DNA from: Aquimarina sp. MMG016
GTDB lineage: Bacteria > Bacteroidota > Bacteroidia > Flavobacteriales > Flavobacteriaceae
Direction of reading: 5' to 3'
Assembly: GCF_018100805.1 (NCBI RefSeq)
Contig: NZ_JAGJEA010000004.1
Coordinates: 186,001 to 250,000 of the forward strand
DNA length: 64,000 bases
Part shown: in pieces, positions 28,754-37,181 of the stretch
Layout: every line of letters starts with the position of its first letter
Position numbering within the stretch: position 1 is the first letter of the stretch
Notes under the pieces: generated by a model
Database searches by the model: none
What the model was told of the DNA's origin: nothing
What the model saw: only the letters and a program-made list of their open reading frames with translations
Program-made: the position numbers and the translations under genes

Positions 28754-29164
28754 CTACCCCATATCAATACAACTTAAAATAAAGACTAGTGTCCATAACA
28801 ATGTACGCGACCAATTGAGATGTACTAATTGTTTTAATATAGTATCATTGATCATATTGGATGAAATTTTGAGATGTAATGGTACAAATTGTAAAAATGT
28901 TAATAACCAGATTGTTATTATCAATCCTAAGTTAATCACTCTTAATAGAGAGAATTCTCTAAAAACCCAAACAACAGACAAAATCAATTGCCCTATCATT
29001 AAAAATATAACAATATAGCCAAGTCTAAGTGTATACTCTTTATGCCATTTAACAAGATTGTTCTTTTGGTAGTAAGTAAAACTTGGGTAAATTATTCGCT
29101 GTACTAACCAGATTAATACTAATAATCCAAAATCAAAGAGCAGTTTTAAGATTTCTACATTCAT
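28754..29164 (-). CDS. Four-helix integral membrane protein, unknown function
   Basis: 136 residues with four hydrophobic segments (about 5-25, 48-70, 75-95, 117-135). Basic and aromatic loops lie between them ('RIIYPSFTYYQKNNLVKWHKEYTLR', 'PLHLKISSNMINDTILKQLV'). Similar small four-helix proteins are found near photolyase genes in other Bacteroidota, but I cannot name the family. Its position 39 bp upstream of the repair cluster suggests it may belong to the same stress unit. Confidence 0.7.
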   Translation of the reverse strand: MNVEILKLLFDFGLLVLIWLVQRIIYPSFTYYQKNNLVKWHKEYTLRLGYIVIFLMIGQLILSVVWVFREFSLLRVINLGLIITIWLLTFLQFVPLHLKISSNMINDTILKQLVHLNWSRTLLWTLVFILSCIDMG

Positions 29165-29182
29165 TAAAAAAAGTATATGAAC

Positions 29183-29353
29183 TTACTGTTTTTGAATCAT
29201 TTCTATTTGTTTATGAATATCTTTTGCTTAAACATATTTTTTTATCACTTTCGGCACGGTTAATACTAGAAAGTTCATCTTATTTAGACATCAATTTCTC
29301 GTACTTCTTATGTAAAACCTCTACCCTGGATTTTTCTTAAACAGTCCGAACAT
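29183..29353 (-). pseudogene. Decayed Lacal_2735 family gene
   Basis: The minus strand begins ATG at 29353 with 'MFGLFKKNPG', the family N-terminus, then a stop (TAG). In the next frame the bases continue 'VEVLHKKYEKLMSK', a stop, then 'DELSSINRAESDKKI'. Back in the first frame the bases end 'AKDIHKQIEMIQKQ' with TAA at 29183. Two compensating one-base indels and one nonsense codon disrupt a frame of 57 codons (stop included), almost the same size as the intact paralogue at 13665-13832. The three parts are in the right order and spacing, so this is a decayed copy and not chance. It lies between folE and the small membrane protein. Confidence 0.72.
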
Positions 29354-29366
29354 AAGCTATTAGTCT

Positions 29367-29386
29367 AAGGATTAGTTTTAATCCTT
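29367..29386 (-). terminator. Terminator of folE
   Basis: Hairpin AAGGATTA / TAATCCTT with loop GTTT on the plus strand, overlapping the folE stop codon. The T-run is short, so confidence is modest. Confidence 0.5.
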
Positions 29387-30076
29387 AAGATAGTTTTGTA
29401 ACTCAGCTATTTTATCAGATGTATTAAAAACACCTCCGTAATATGCTGTTACTGTCGCTGATGTATCATCTTTTATTCCTCTAGAAGATACACACAAGTG
29501 TTTGGCATCTATAATTACAGCTACATCTTCTGTATCCAAAATCTGTTTTAACTCCAAGGCAATCTGATTTGTTAACCGTTCTTGTACCTGAGGACGTTTT
29601 GCAAAATATTGAACAATTCTATTTAGCTTAGATAATCCAATTACTTTTCCAGAAGAGATATAAGCAATATGGGCTTTCCCTATTATAGGAACAAAATGAT
29701 GTTCGCAGTTAGAATAAAAAGTAATATTTTTTTCTACCAGCATCTGATTGTATTGATATTTATTATCAAACAACGCTACTTTTGGCTTATTCTTAGGATT
29801 TAATCCAGAGAAAATTTCATCTATATACATTTTTGCTACTCTGGCAGGAGTTCCTCTCAGTGAATCATCGGTTAGATCGAGCCCCATTACATCCATGATC
29901 TCAGCAAATAGTTGAGTAATACGTTCTTTTTTATCAGTGTCAGAAATATCAAAAGCATCCTGCTTCATAGGTGTTTCTATACCTGTACTGATATGATCAT
30001 CTCCAATTTCTTCTATAGAAAAACCATTCAAACGATGGCCATTAGGTCGCATTAAAGTTTTAGTTTTCAATTCCAT
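29378..30076 (-). CDS. folE: GTP cyclohydrolase I
   Basis: Converts GTP to 7,8-dihydroneopterin triphosphate, first step of folate and pterin synthesis. The 232 residues include an N-terminal extension of about 45. Core motifs are 'DSLRGTPARVAKMYIDEIFSG' near 77, 'ITFYSNCEHHFVPIIGKAHIAYI' with Cys and His metal/active-site residues near 118, 'GLSKLNRIVQYFAKRPQVQER' and 'DAKHLCVSSRGIKDDTSATVT', with the second metal Cys. It lies near photolyase genes and supplies the pterin/folate from which their antenna (methenyl-tetrahydrofolate) derives. A perfect dyad lies about 110 bp upstream (30185-30214). Confidence 0.96.
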   Translation of the reverse strand: MELKTKTLMRPNGHRLNGFSIEEIGDDHISTGIETPMKQDAFDISDTDKKERITQLFAEIMDVMGLDLTDDSLRGTPARVAKMYIDEIFSGLNPKNKPKVALFDNKYQYNQMLVEKNITFYSNCEHHFVPIIGKAHIAYISSGKVIGLSKLNRIVQYFAKRPQVQERLTNQIALELKQILDTEDVAVIIDAKHLCVSSRGIKDDTSATVTAYYGGVFNTSDKIAELQNYLKD

Positions 30077-30184
30077 CTATTCTTTTTGTTAACTTAAAGT
30101 TTGCTTAATCCAAGCACTTAAAAAGAGTCTATTATACTAAAATTAAGTGTTTAAACTTTTTCTTCTATTTCAAATCTACAAAAA

Positions 30185-30214
30185 TGTTTAACTATAATTG
30201 ATAATAGTTAAACA
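30185..30214. promoter_or_regulatory. Candidate operator upstream of folE
   Basis: Perfect 11-bp inverted repeat TGTTTAACTAT / ATAGTTAAACA with an 8-bp spacer. Its GTTTAAC and GTTAAAC halves are 14 bp apart, the same spacing as the pair upstream of the cryptochrome operon. The start of folE is about 110 bp away, in the 229-bp gap before the GH16 gene. An AT-rich hairpin without regulatory function is the alternative. Confidence 0.55.
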
Positions 30215-30305
30215 AAAATTAACATAACACTATAAACTTTATGCATATTTAAGTATTGCAAGACGATAATAAATAACAAGATGTTCCTTTACATATCTCT
30301 ATGAA

Positions 30306-32030
30306 TTATTGTTTTATTATATATTTTATCTCTTTAACTCCATCTTTTTCTATAGTGATCGAATACATTCCTTTTTCAAGGTAAGAAAGGTCAATGGATT
30401 TGCCTGACTTAATATATTTTGAAGTCATTACTTTACGTCCTAAAGCATCAAAAACAATAATATTCGCATTATCTGTATCAAAATTAAATTGGATGATATC
30501 TGTAAAAGGATTTGGATATATTGAAGTAGTACTTATTCTCTTTCTTTCTTCATCTGGTTTTGTACTATAAGTTGAAGCAGAGTCAAAAGATCGAGCGTTA
30601 TTTTGTTTGGTAATTTTAATCCAGTTGATATTCCATCCACCTGATGCCGCATAAATTCCCAATGGATATGTTCCTGCATTTACATTAACAATATGAGACA
30701 CAGTAGTCCAATTTTGCCATCCTCCAGTATTTGGAATATTTACTTGTCCTAAAACCGTTGCGCCTGCATTAATATCTGTTGATAATTTAGCACCATTAAT
30801 TGTACTTGCTACACGATATTCAATAGTATAACTCCCAGAAGTCGGAAAGTTGATATTATTATATGCCATCCAATCTCCTGTATCTATATACCCTACATTT
30901 TGACCTCCTTCTGAACAATTTTCGTTCTGAACACCAAACATAGAGGTATAATTTTCTGCTTCTATAAAAGTACTTGATCCACCATTTGATTTGGATATAA
31001 TAATAGAAGTTACCTGATCATTAAAACCATCATCTACAAGACAACTATCATCTATAGTTTTGGTAACGGATGTTCCTGTAAAGTTATCATCAAAATAAAG
31101 CGTAGTTTGGTAACCAGATTGCACTTTTACAGAGGAAATATCATCATCTTTTATACCCAACCCTATCAACTGTGTTCTGGTGTAATTACCTTCACCAAGA
31201 CCAATAGCATATCCGCCATATGAGCAATGCTCATAGATAATAGCAACTCCTGTTGGTGGAGGATTAGCACTGGCTTGATATACACGTACATAATCGACAT
31301 ACATACGTGCCGGAAGCCTACTCTCATCAACAGAAAACCCAGGCCAATTACCACCTACAGCCATATTTAGTAGTAGAAAATAATCATTATGAAACTCACT
31401 TGTTCCATTAACCCCATTACTTATATCTACTATGTGATATTCTGTTCCATCTATAAACCACCTAATGTTATTCTCATTCCATTCTATAGAATATACATGG
31501 TAATCATTTACGTTTACCGCTGTATGCCCTCCATAAGATGCATAATTATTGTTATTATCTTGCCAATGTATAGTGCCGTGAACATCTGGTTCATTATTGA
31601 CGTGTTCCATAATATCTATTTCTCCGCAGGCGGGCCAGCCTACAGCAGAAATATCACTTCCTAACATCCAAAAAGCTGGCCATAGTCCCTGCCCAGATGG
31701 CAAAGCTATTCTTGCTTCTATTTTACCATATTTGAATTTTCGTCTGCCTTGAGTTTTCATTCTTGCAGAAGTATATCCATACCCTCCAAAATTTTCTTTT
31801 TTGGCTGTGATAACCAAACTACCATTTTCTATAGTAGCATTTTCTCGTCTATAAAATTGCAGCTCATTGTTACCCCATCCTGAAGAACCGTTTCCGGTCT
31901 CAAATACCCAGTCCGGACTAATTCCATTAGTAAATTCATCTTGCCAAACCAAGTTCCAGCTTTGGGAAGTAGCTACTGGACTTAACATCATAAAAAAAGT
32001 AAAAAATAGTAAGGTTTTAATTGTTTTCAT
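30306..32030 (-). CDS. Secreted GH16 beta-glucanase with beta-gamma-crystallin and CBM6 domains, T9SS cargo
   Basis: 574 residues. Signal peptide 1-23. GH16 domain about 25-255 with the catalytic 'GEIDIMEHV' (E-x-D-x-x-E) near 142 and 'LPSGQGLWPAFWML' before it, as in laminarinase-type beta-1,3-glucanases. Residues about 262-350 look like a beta-gamma-crystallin fold with two calcium motifs, 'DDDISS' and 'NDQVTS'. Residues about 353-478 are a CBM6 module ('IEAENYTSMFG', 'NVGYIDTGDWMAYNNI'). The T9SS C-terminal domain is about 500-574 ('SIYPNPFTDII', 'YLEKGMYSITIEKDGV'). It lies divergent to the propeller regulator, so laminarin or a mixed-linkage glucan is a probable substrate. Confidence 0.92.
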   Translation of the reverse strand: MKTIKTLLFFTFFMMLSPVATSQSWNLVWQDEFTNGISPDWVFETGNGSSGWGNNELQFYRRENATIENGSLVITAKKENFGGYGYTSARMKTQGRRKFKYGKIEARIALPSGQGLWPAFWMLGSDISAVGWPACGEIDIMEHVNNEPDVHGTIHWQDNNNNYASYGGHTAVNVNDYHVYSIEWNENNIRWFIDGTEYHIVDISNGVNGTSEFHNDYFLLLNMAVGGNWPGFSVDESRLPARMYVDYVRVYQASANPPPTGVAIIYEHCSYGGYAIGLGEGNYTRTQLIGLGIKDDDISSVKVQSGYQTTLYFDDNFTGTSVTKTIDDSCLVDDGFNDQVTSIIISKSNGGSSTFIEAENYTSMFGVQNENCSEGGQNVGYIDTGDWMAYNNINFPTSGSYTIEYRVASTINGAKLSTDINAGATVLGQVNIPNTGGWQNWTTVSHIVNVNAGTYPLGIYAASGGWNINWIKITKQNNARSFDSASTYSTKPDEERKRISTTSIYPNPFTDIIQFNFDTDNANIIVFDALGRKVMTSKYIKSGKSIDLSYLEKGMYSITIEKDGVKEIKYIIKQ

Positions 32031-32825
32031 ATCGATTGTGTGATTAGGTTAGTAGTAACAAGGACAATGCATATCAATATGCCAGATAGCAAATTCAATT
32101 TCCTTAAATCCGACACACTCAATAAAAATGATAGATTGAGATTGTTTTCTTTTAAATATTAATTCTTTAAAAAATCAATTACTTAACATTTTTATTGAGG
32201 TTTTATCAAATTTAGACAAGAAAAATGTAGATTCATCAAAATAAAACACAACAAAAAATATACAAAAGACAAAAAAGCAAGTATATTTTTATTCTTATAG
32301 ATACACCCTTTAAAAAGCGTGTCTCACAGTATTAAAAAAACAAGACAAAGAGCTGATTTATATACTTTTGTAATATTTGTATAGGTAATGTTGTAGTAGT
32401 TTTAATATATCACAACCTTTATTTTTGTCGTTAAATGTAAAGATGTAATTTTTCCCCTAAATTTGATTAATATTTTATAGAACTATTGATATACAAGAAT
32501 AGGGGTTTTATGAATTGAAGTTGAGCGAGTATTGAATTTTATAATTAACTTTATTTGCTAATTATTCATCATCATTAAAAATAATAGTTTCATTAAAGAA
32601 AGTAACTACAACTTAGGCTAATTAGTTTATAAATGTCACTTTTAGCTATTTCTATTTGAATATTTTTAAGTAGCAAAAATCGGTTCTTCTATTGTAAATG
32701 TCTACAAAACATTTTCTAAACATTTCATCATAGATCAAATTTTCGTTCTTTTCTCTAATTATCAATACGTTAAATTAAATCATAGCGGATTTTATTCGTA
32801 AATTTAAGTATCAAATAGTACCCCA
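32031..32825. other. Divergent intergenic region, 795 bp
   Basis: AT-rich spacer between the GH16 gene and the propeller regulator. I find no credible coding frame or RNA gene. It must contain both promoters. A TGTGAGACA match to the repeats found upstream of the cellulase lies at 32320-32328 on the minus strand. Confidence 0.6.
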
Positions 32826-35800
32826 ATGACCACCAAATTTATTAATTGTTGTGTAGTTTTTTTATTGCTGTTCTTTGAAGTAATAGGGCAAGTACCAGAT
32901 TTAAACTTTAAAAGATACACTAAAAAAGAGGGCTTATCTAATAATAATATAACTTCATTTGCTCAAACACCTGATGGTTTTTTGTGGGTTGGCACTACGG
33001 ATGGACTAAATCGATTTGGTGGTAATGAATTTAAAGTTTTTCGTCACCATCCAAAAGATTCAAGTAGTATAAGCGACAATAGCATAACTGCACTTTTGGT
33101 AGATCATAAAGGTACACTATGGATAGGTACAGAACATCAAGGACTTCTCAAATACAATACAGAAAATGAAACTTTTGAGCGTTTTAATCATAAACCTTAT
33201 CAAGACAACAGTCTTAGTCATCCTTATGTAACTTCAATAAAAGAGGATATCAATAATCAACTTTGGGTAGGAACAGTTATGGGATTAAATCTTTTTCGGC
33301 CTAAATCGAATAATTTCAAAAGATATTTTTATGAAACTAGCTTTCTAATTGATGACAAAACTTTAACAAAATTAGACAAAGATCACTTCCCACCTGAAAA
33401 ATTATCCGAACTAACTCGTTTAAAAGATTCTTTGTTTCCTAATCAAATAGTCTTTCATAATGCTCTTAAGGGATTGTTTGATGAGGAAGAAATGGTTGTT
33501 TATGAAAAAGCTATTTATCAAAATAGTAATAGACAAAACAATGCCTCACATATTAGGGTTGTTGCACCAGATTCTAAAGGGAATTTATGGCTAGGATATG
33601 ATAACGGTGGTTTAAGTTATTTTAATCCACAAACCAATCATATGGCCAGTTTTAATGATCTACTGGCGTCTATTCAATTAGATAATCAAAAAATAGGAGC
33701 GCTTTTATTGGATAATGACTTCCTTTGGGTCGGCTTTAATAATGGTGCATTATACAAGATAGATGTTGTATCCCATCATTTATCCAAGATCACCTTACCA
33801 GGAAATCCAAATAGTATAGAAACCTTGTTTAAAGATAACAAAGAGAATATCTGGATTGGGAATCATTCTGGTGTATACTTAAAAAATGGTAATAGTAATA
33901 ATTTTACTTCATATGAAATAAATCCATTAAATGAATGGAATGTATCTACACCAGCTGTAAAAACAATTTTTCAGGATAACCAAGGAAACATATGGATTGG
34001 AATTGTTCAAGGAGGAATAAGTCAGGTTTTAAAAGATATGCCTTTCAACACTTATAATACTGATAAGTATAGTCAAATCCAGTTAAGCAAAAACTGTGTA
34101 TCTTCTGTATTAGAAGATTCTAAAGGTCGAATTTGGATAGGATATTATACTTCTGGGATTGATCTTTGGGACAAGAATAAAAGTGTTCTGCAACATTTCG
34201 CTTTTGACGAAAAAGATACTTCTTCATTAGGTAAAGGTACTGTATTCTCCATATTTGAAGATCGTAAGGGTAGTATATGGATTGGTACTTATGAAGGAGG
34301 GTTACAAGAATATATACCGGCTTCTCAAAGTTTTAGAACTTATCGATTCGACCCTGAAGATGAGAACACCATTTCAGGTAATGATGTCAGATCTATCAAA
34401 GAGGATAAGAAAGGTAATCTTTGGCTGGCAATCCATGGCGGGGGATTAAATAAGTTTCATAAAGCAAGTGGGAAAGTAACTCGTTATAAAGCTAATTATC
34501 TTAACTGGGAAGATGCACTAAGTGACGACTGGGTATATACTATAGAAATTGATAAGAAAGATGATATTTGGATTGGTAGCGTAGCTGGTCTAACAAAATT
34601 CTCTACTGATAAAAACGAATTTCATACGTATAACACTAAAAACAGCGAATTAAGCCACGATAAAGTACGAGTACTTCACAAGGATGATAAAGGTATCCTT
34701 TGGATTGGGACTGAGAATGGTTTAAACCGTTTTGACCCTAAAAACTCTTCTTTTAAAATTATTACATCCAGAGACGGATTAATGAATAAATCTATTACAG
34801 GCATTACCTCAGATGTTTATGGAGAGTTATGGATTGCTACTAAATACAGTGTAGCAAAACTCAATCAAAACAGCAATGTATACTCTTTTATAGCATCTGA
34901 TGCCTTTGGTGAAAACGAGTTTTTTGCAGGAGCATTCACCGTTGGAAATGACGGAATCTTATACTTTGGCGGTTTTCAGGGATTGCTTACCCTTAGACCT
35001 AATTCTCTAAAAATAGATAACCCAAAAATACCATTAATACTTACTGGTATTAGTATTAACTATGATAATGATTCACGACTTCTCTATGAGGTCGATTCTA
35101 ATGGTATTAGAAATGCAAAATTTAATCATGATCAAAATTATATTCGTTTTAACTATGAGGGAGTTAATTTTGATCACGCCCGCCAATTACAGTACGCCTA
35201 TAGATTAGAAGGTTTTGATAGAAACTGGAATTTCGCAAAACATATTAATGAGGCTACCTATTCAAATTTACCTTCTGGAAATTATCAGTTTATTGTTAAA
35301 GCTTCTATCGGCCATAATCACTGGACAACACCTAAGGTGCTAATGAATTTTGAGATACGTTCACCCTGGTGGAAAACAACCTGGGCATTGTCAATCTACT
35401 TTATGTTCCTTTTTTCATTAATATTTATATACAGATGGCTTGGGATTAGAAAAGAAAAACAAAGAAGTAATAAGAAGCTTCAACAAATGCGATTAAACTA
35501 TAAAGAACAAATTGATTCACTAAAAATTAAATTCTATGAAGAAATCTCAAAGGATTTAGAAGCTCCGTTTAACACGATTAGAGGAACCTTACAGAAATTA
35601 ATATCTAAAAATGAAGAAATCCCCCCAAAAACCAGATTAACATATTTTAATTTAATCAATCAAAACACCAGAAGAGTTATACGAATGATAAAACAATTGA
35701 CTGATATTTCTACATTCGATTCGGCCTCGATGCAATTGCGTGTAGCAAAATATGATATTGTTCAATATTGTCAGTTATTAATAAACACATTTACTTATAG

Positions 35801-36695
35801 AGTAGATAAACAACATATGAATTTCTTATTTCATACTGATATTGATGCTGCAGAAGTATATTTTGATATTGACAAACTAGAAAAAATCCTGTATTCTTTA
35901 ATCTCACACTCTATTTCGAACACTCCAAAAAATGGAAATATCAAGATAGCACTTAAATTGTACCGTGGTGAATCAACAAATAATCTCGATATATCTGAAA
36001 CGGTTAATGATCATTGGCAATTCGCAAAAATCACCATTGAGCATACAGGCATATCTAATTTAGCTAAGAAAAAGTTTGGTTCAGGGAGCTTAAATGAAAA
36101 ACATATATTAGAAACACAATATGCAGTAGCTTTAGGGAAACAATTGATATCTGTACATTTAGGTAACTTTAATCTTTCTTTTGGAAAAAACAGTACACTG
36201 TATAGTATAAGTATCCCTGTATCTGCTGATGCATTTCATCCAGAACAGATAGTTGCTGCTCCAGATATTAGTGAAAAAATAAAAGACCTTGAATTATATG
36301 CTACATCAGAATTATTAGGAGATTTCTTATCAGAAGACATATGGTTCGATGAAAAAGTTATCCCGCACCAAGACAAATCTCCTTTTATGATTCAATTATA
36401 TGAAATTATAGACACGCAATTGAAAGATGACACCTTTGGTCCCGATAGTCTTGCCGAATATATGAACCTTAGTCGATCTCAACTTTACAAAAAGGTAAAA
36501 ACTCTAACTAATCTTTCTGTTAGTATACTTATCAGAAACAGACGCTTATCTAAATCATTAGGGCTTTTGCTAAATACAGAATATAATATTTCTGAAATTG
36601 CCTATATCGTAGGTTTTAATGATCCTGGTTATTTCACCAAATGTTTTAAAGAAATGTATGGAAAATCTCCTAGCGAATTTATTCATAGTAAATAG
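32826..36695 (+). CDS. HTCS-like regulator with two-component propeller, degenerate kinase core and AraC domain
   Basis: 1289 residues. Signal peptide 1-22. Two-component propeller repeats fill about 25-760 (recurrent 'LWIGT', 'IWIGN', 'LWLAI'). A Y_Y_Y domain lies at about 775-845 ('YRLEGFDRNWNFAK'), and one membrane helix near 852-875. The dimerisation helix reads 'FYEEISKDLEAPFNTI', with no His at the usual S-H-E-L position. The ATPase region lacks the N box Asn ('SLISHSISNTPKNG') and has 'EHTGIS' for D-N-G-I. No receiver domain is present. The AraC domain is about 1200-1289. Glycan sensing is likely by family, and both enzymes beside it are glucan-active. It may act without phosphotransfer. 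Confidence 0.88.
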   Translation: MTTKFINCCVVFLLLFFEVIGQVPDLNFKRYTKKEGLSNNNITSFAQTPDGFLWVGTTDGLNRFGGNEFKVFRHHPKDSSSISDNSITALLVDHKGTLWIGTEHQGLLKYNTENETFERFNHKPYQDNSLSHPYVTSIKEDINNQLWVGTVMGLNLFRPKSNNFKRYFYETSFLIDDKTLTKLDKDHFPPEKLSELTRLKDSLFPNQIVFHNALKGLFDEEEMVVYEKAIYQNSNRQNNASHIRVVAPDSKGNLWLGYDNGGLSYFNPQTNHMASFNDLLASIQLDNQKIGALLLDNDFLWVGFNNGALYKIDVVSHHLSKITLPGNPNSIETLFKDNKENIWIGNHSGVYLKNGNSNNFTSYEINPLNEWNVSTPAVKTIFQDNQGNIWIGIVQGGISQVLKDMPFNTYNTDKYSQIQLSKNCVSSVLEDSKGRIWIGYYTSGIDLWDKNKSVLQHFAFDEKDTSSLGKGTVFSIFEDRKGSIWIGTYEGGLQEYIPASQSFRTYRFDPEDENTISGNDVRSIKEDKKGNLWLAIHGGGLNKFHKASGKVTRYKANYLNWEDALSDDWVYTIEIDKKDDIWIGSVAGLTKFSTDKNEFHTYNTKNSELSHDKVRVLHKDDKGILWIGTENGLNRFDPKNSSFKIITSRDGLMNKSITGITSDVYGELWIATKYSVAKLNQNSNVYSFIASDAFGENEFFAGAFTVGNDGILYFGGFQGLLTLRPNSLKIDNPKIPLILTGISINYDNDSRLLYEVDSNGIRNAKFNHDQNYIRFNYEGVNFDHARQLQYAYRLEGFDRNWNFAKHINEATYSNLPSGNYQFIVKASIGHNHWTTPKVLMNFEIRSPWWKTTWALSIYFMFLFSLIFIYRWLGIRKEKQRSNKKLQQMRLNYKEQIDSLKIKFYEEISKDLEAPFNTIRGTLQKLISKNEEIPPKTRLTYFNLINQNTRRVIRMIKQLTDISTFDSASMQLRVAKYDIVQYCQLLINTFTYRVDKQHMNFLFHTDIDAAEVYFDIDKLEKILYSLISHSISNTPKNGNIKIALKLYRGESTNNLDISETVNDHWQFAKITIEHTGISNLAKKKFGSGSLNEKHILETQYAVALGKQLISVHLGNFNLSFGKNSTLYSISIPVSADAFHPEQIVAAPDISEKIKDLELYATSELLGDFLSEDIWFDEKVIPHQDKSPFMIQLYEIIDTQLKDDTFGPDSLAEYMNLSRSQLYKKVKTLTNLSVSILIRNRRLSKSLGLLLNTEYNISEIAYIVGFNDPGYFTKCFKEMYGKSPSEFIHSK

Positions 36696-37181
36696 AGATC
36701 TCTTTGTTCATTTACGCCTTTAAGGTTCTAAGTATTTTCGTTAAGCCATTCCCCTCACCCTATTAAAAAAGAAATAAATATCATTTTTCTGTCTTTACTA
36801 ATAAAATAGGATTTTCTAATACTCTGAAATACCTATACATACCCTCAACAAGATCTAAATATCCCATATAAAAAAAAATATTTAGCTCATTAGGCTTTAA
36901 AACTATGCATTACTATAGTATCCAAATAGTAAACTTTTCAGCAACTAAATTCTCTCATTCTAACACATAGAAACCTAGACTCAATATATAATTCAAAATA
37001 TTTGGCTTGTATTTTTATGTATTTATTAAACTTCCTAAGCTTTTTGAGACAATAATACCAATATGAGACAATAGTTAAACTAAGATTTTAATCCCACTAT
37101 TTTCTAATTTAATCAAAGACCCGAATCATATGATGAATTAATTTTAAGATCTATTTAACACAAATCTTAAACTTAATTCCA
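36696..37181. other. Intergenic region upstream of the cellulase, 486 bp
   Basis: No coding frame or RNA gene is apparent. It should hold the cellulase promoter. It contains the direct repeat TGAGACAATA described separately, and no clear terminator for the regulator gene. Confidence 0.6.
37045..37073 (+). promoter_or_regulatory. Direct repeat TGAGACAATA, candidate activator site
   Basis: TGAGACAATA occurs at 37045-37054 and 37064-37073, with a 19-bp start-to-start period, about 110-137 bp upstream of the cellulase ATG. The flanks extend to T-[AT]-TGAGACAATA. AraC-type regulators commonly bind direct repeats spaced near two turns, so the neighbouring AraC-domain regulator is a candidate (inference). 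A related TGTGAGACA is upstream of GH16. Confidence 0.4.

Noticed and set aside
32031..32825. Possible small gene or RNA in the 795-bp gap
   Set aside because: Stops are dense in all frames and no hairpin-plus-T-run or conserved RNA motif is visible.
32826..36695. Annotation of the propeller protein as a hybrid sensor kinase/response regulator
   Set aside because: There is no receiver domain and the His and ATP-site residues are missing, so the standard label would mislead.
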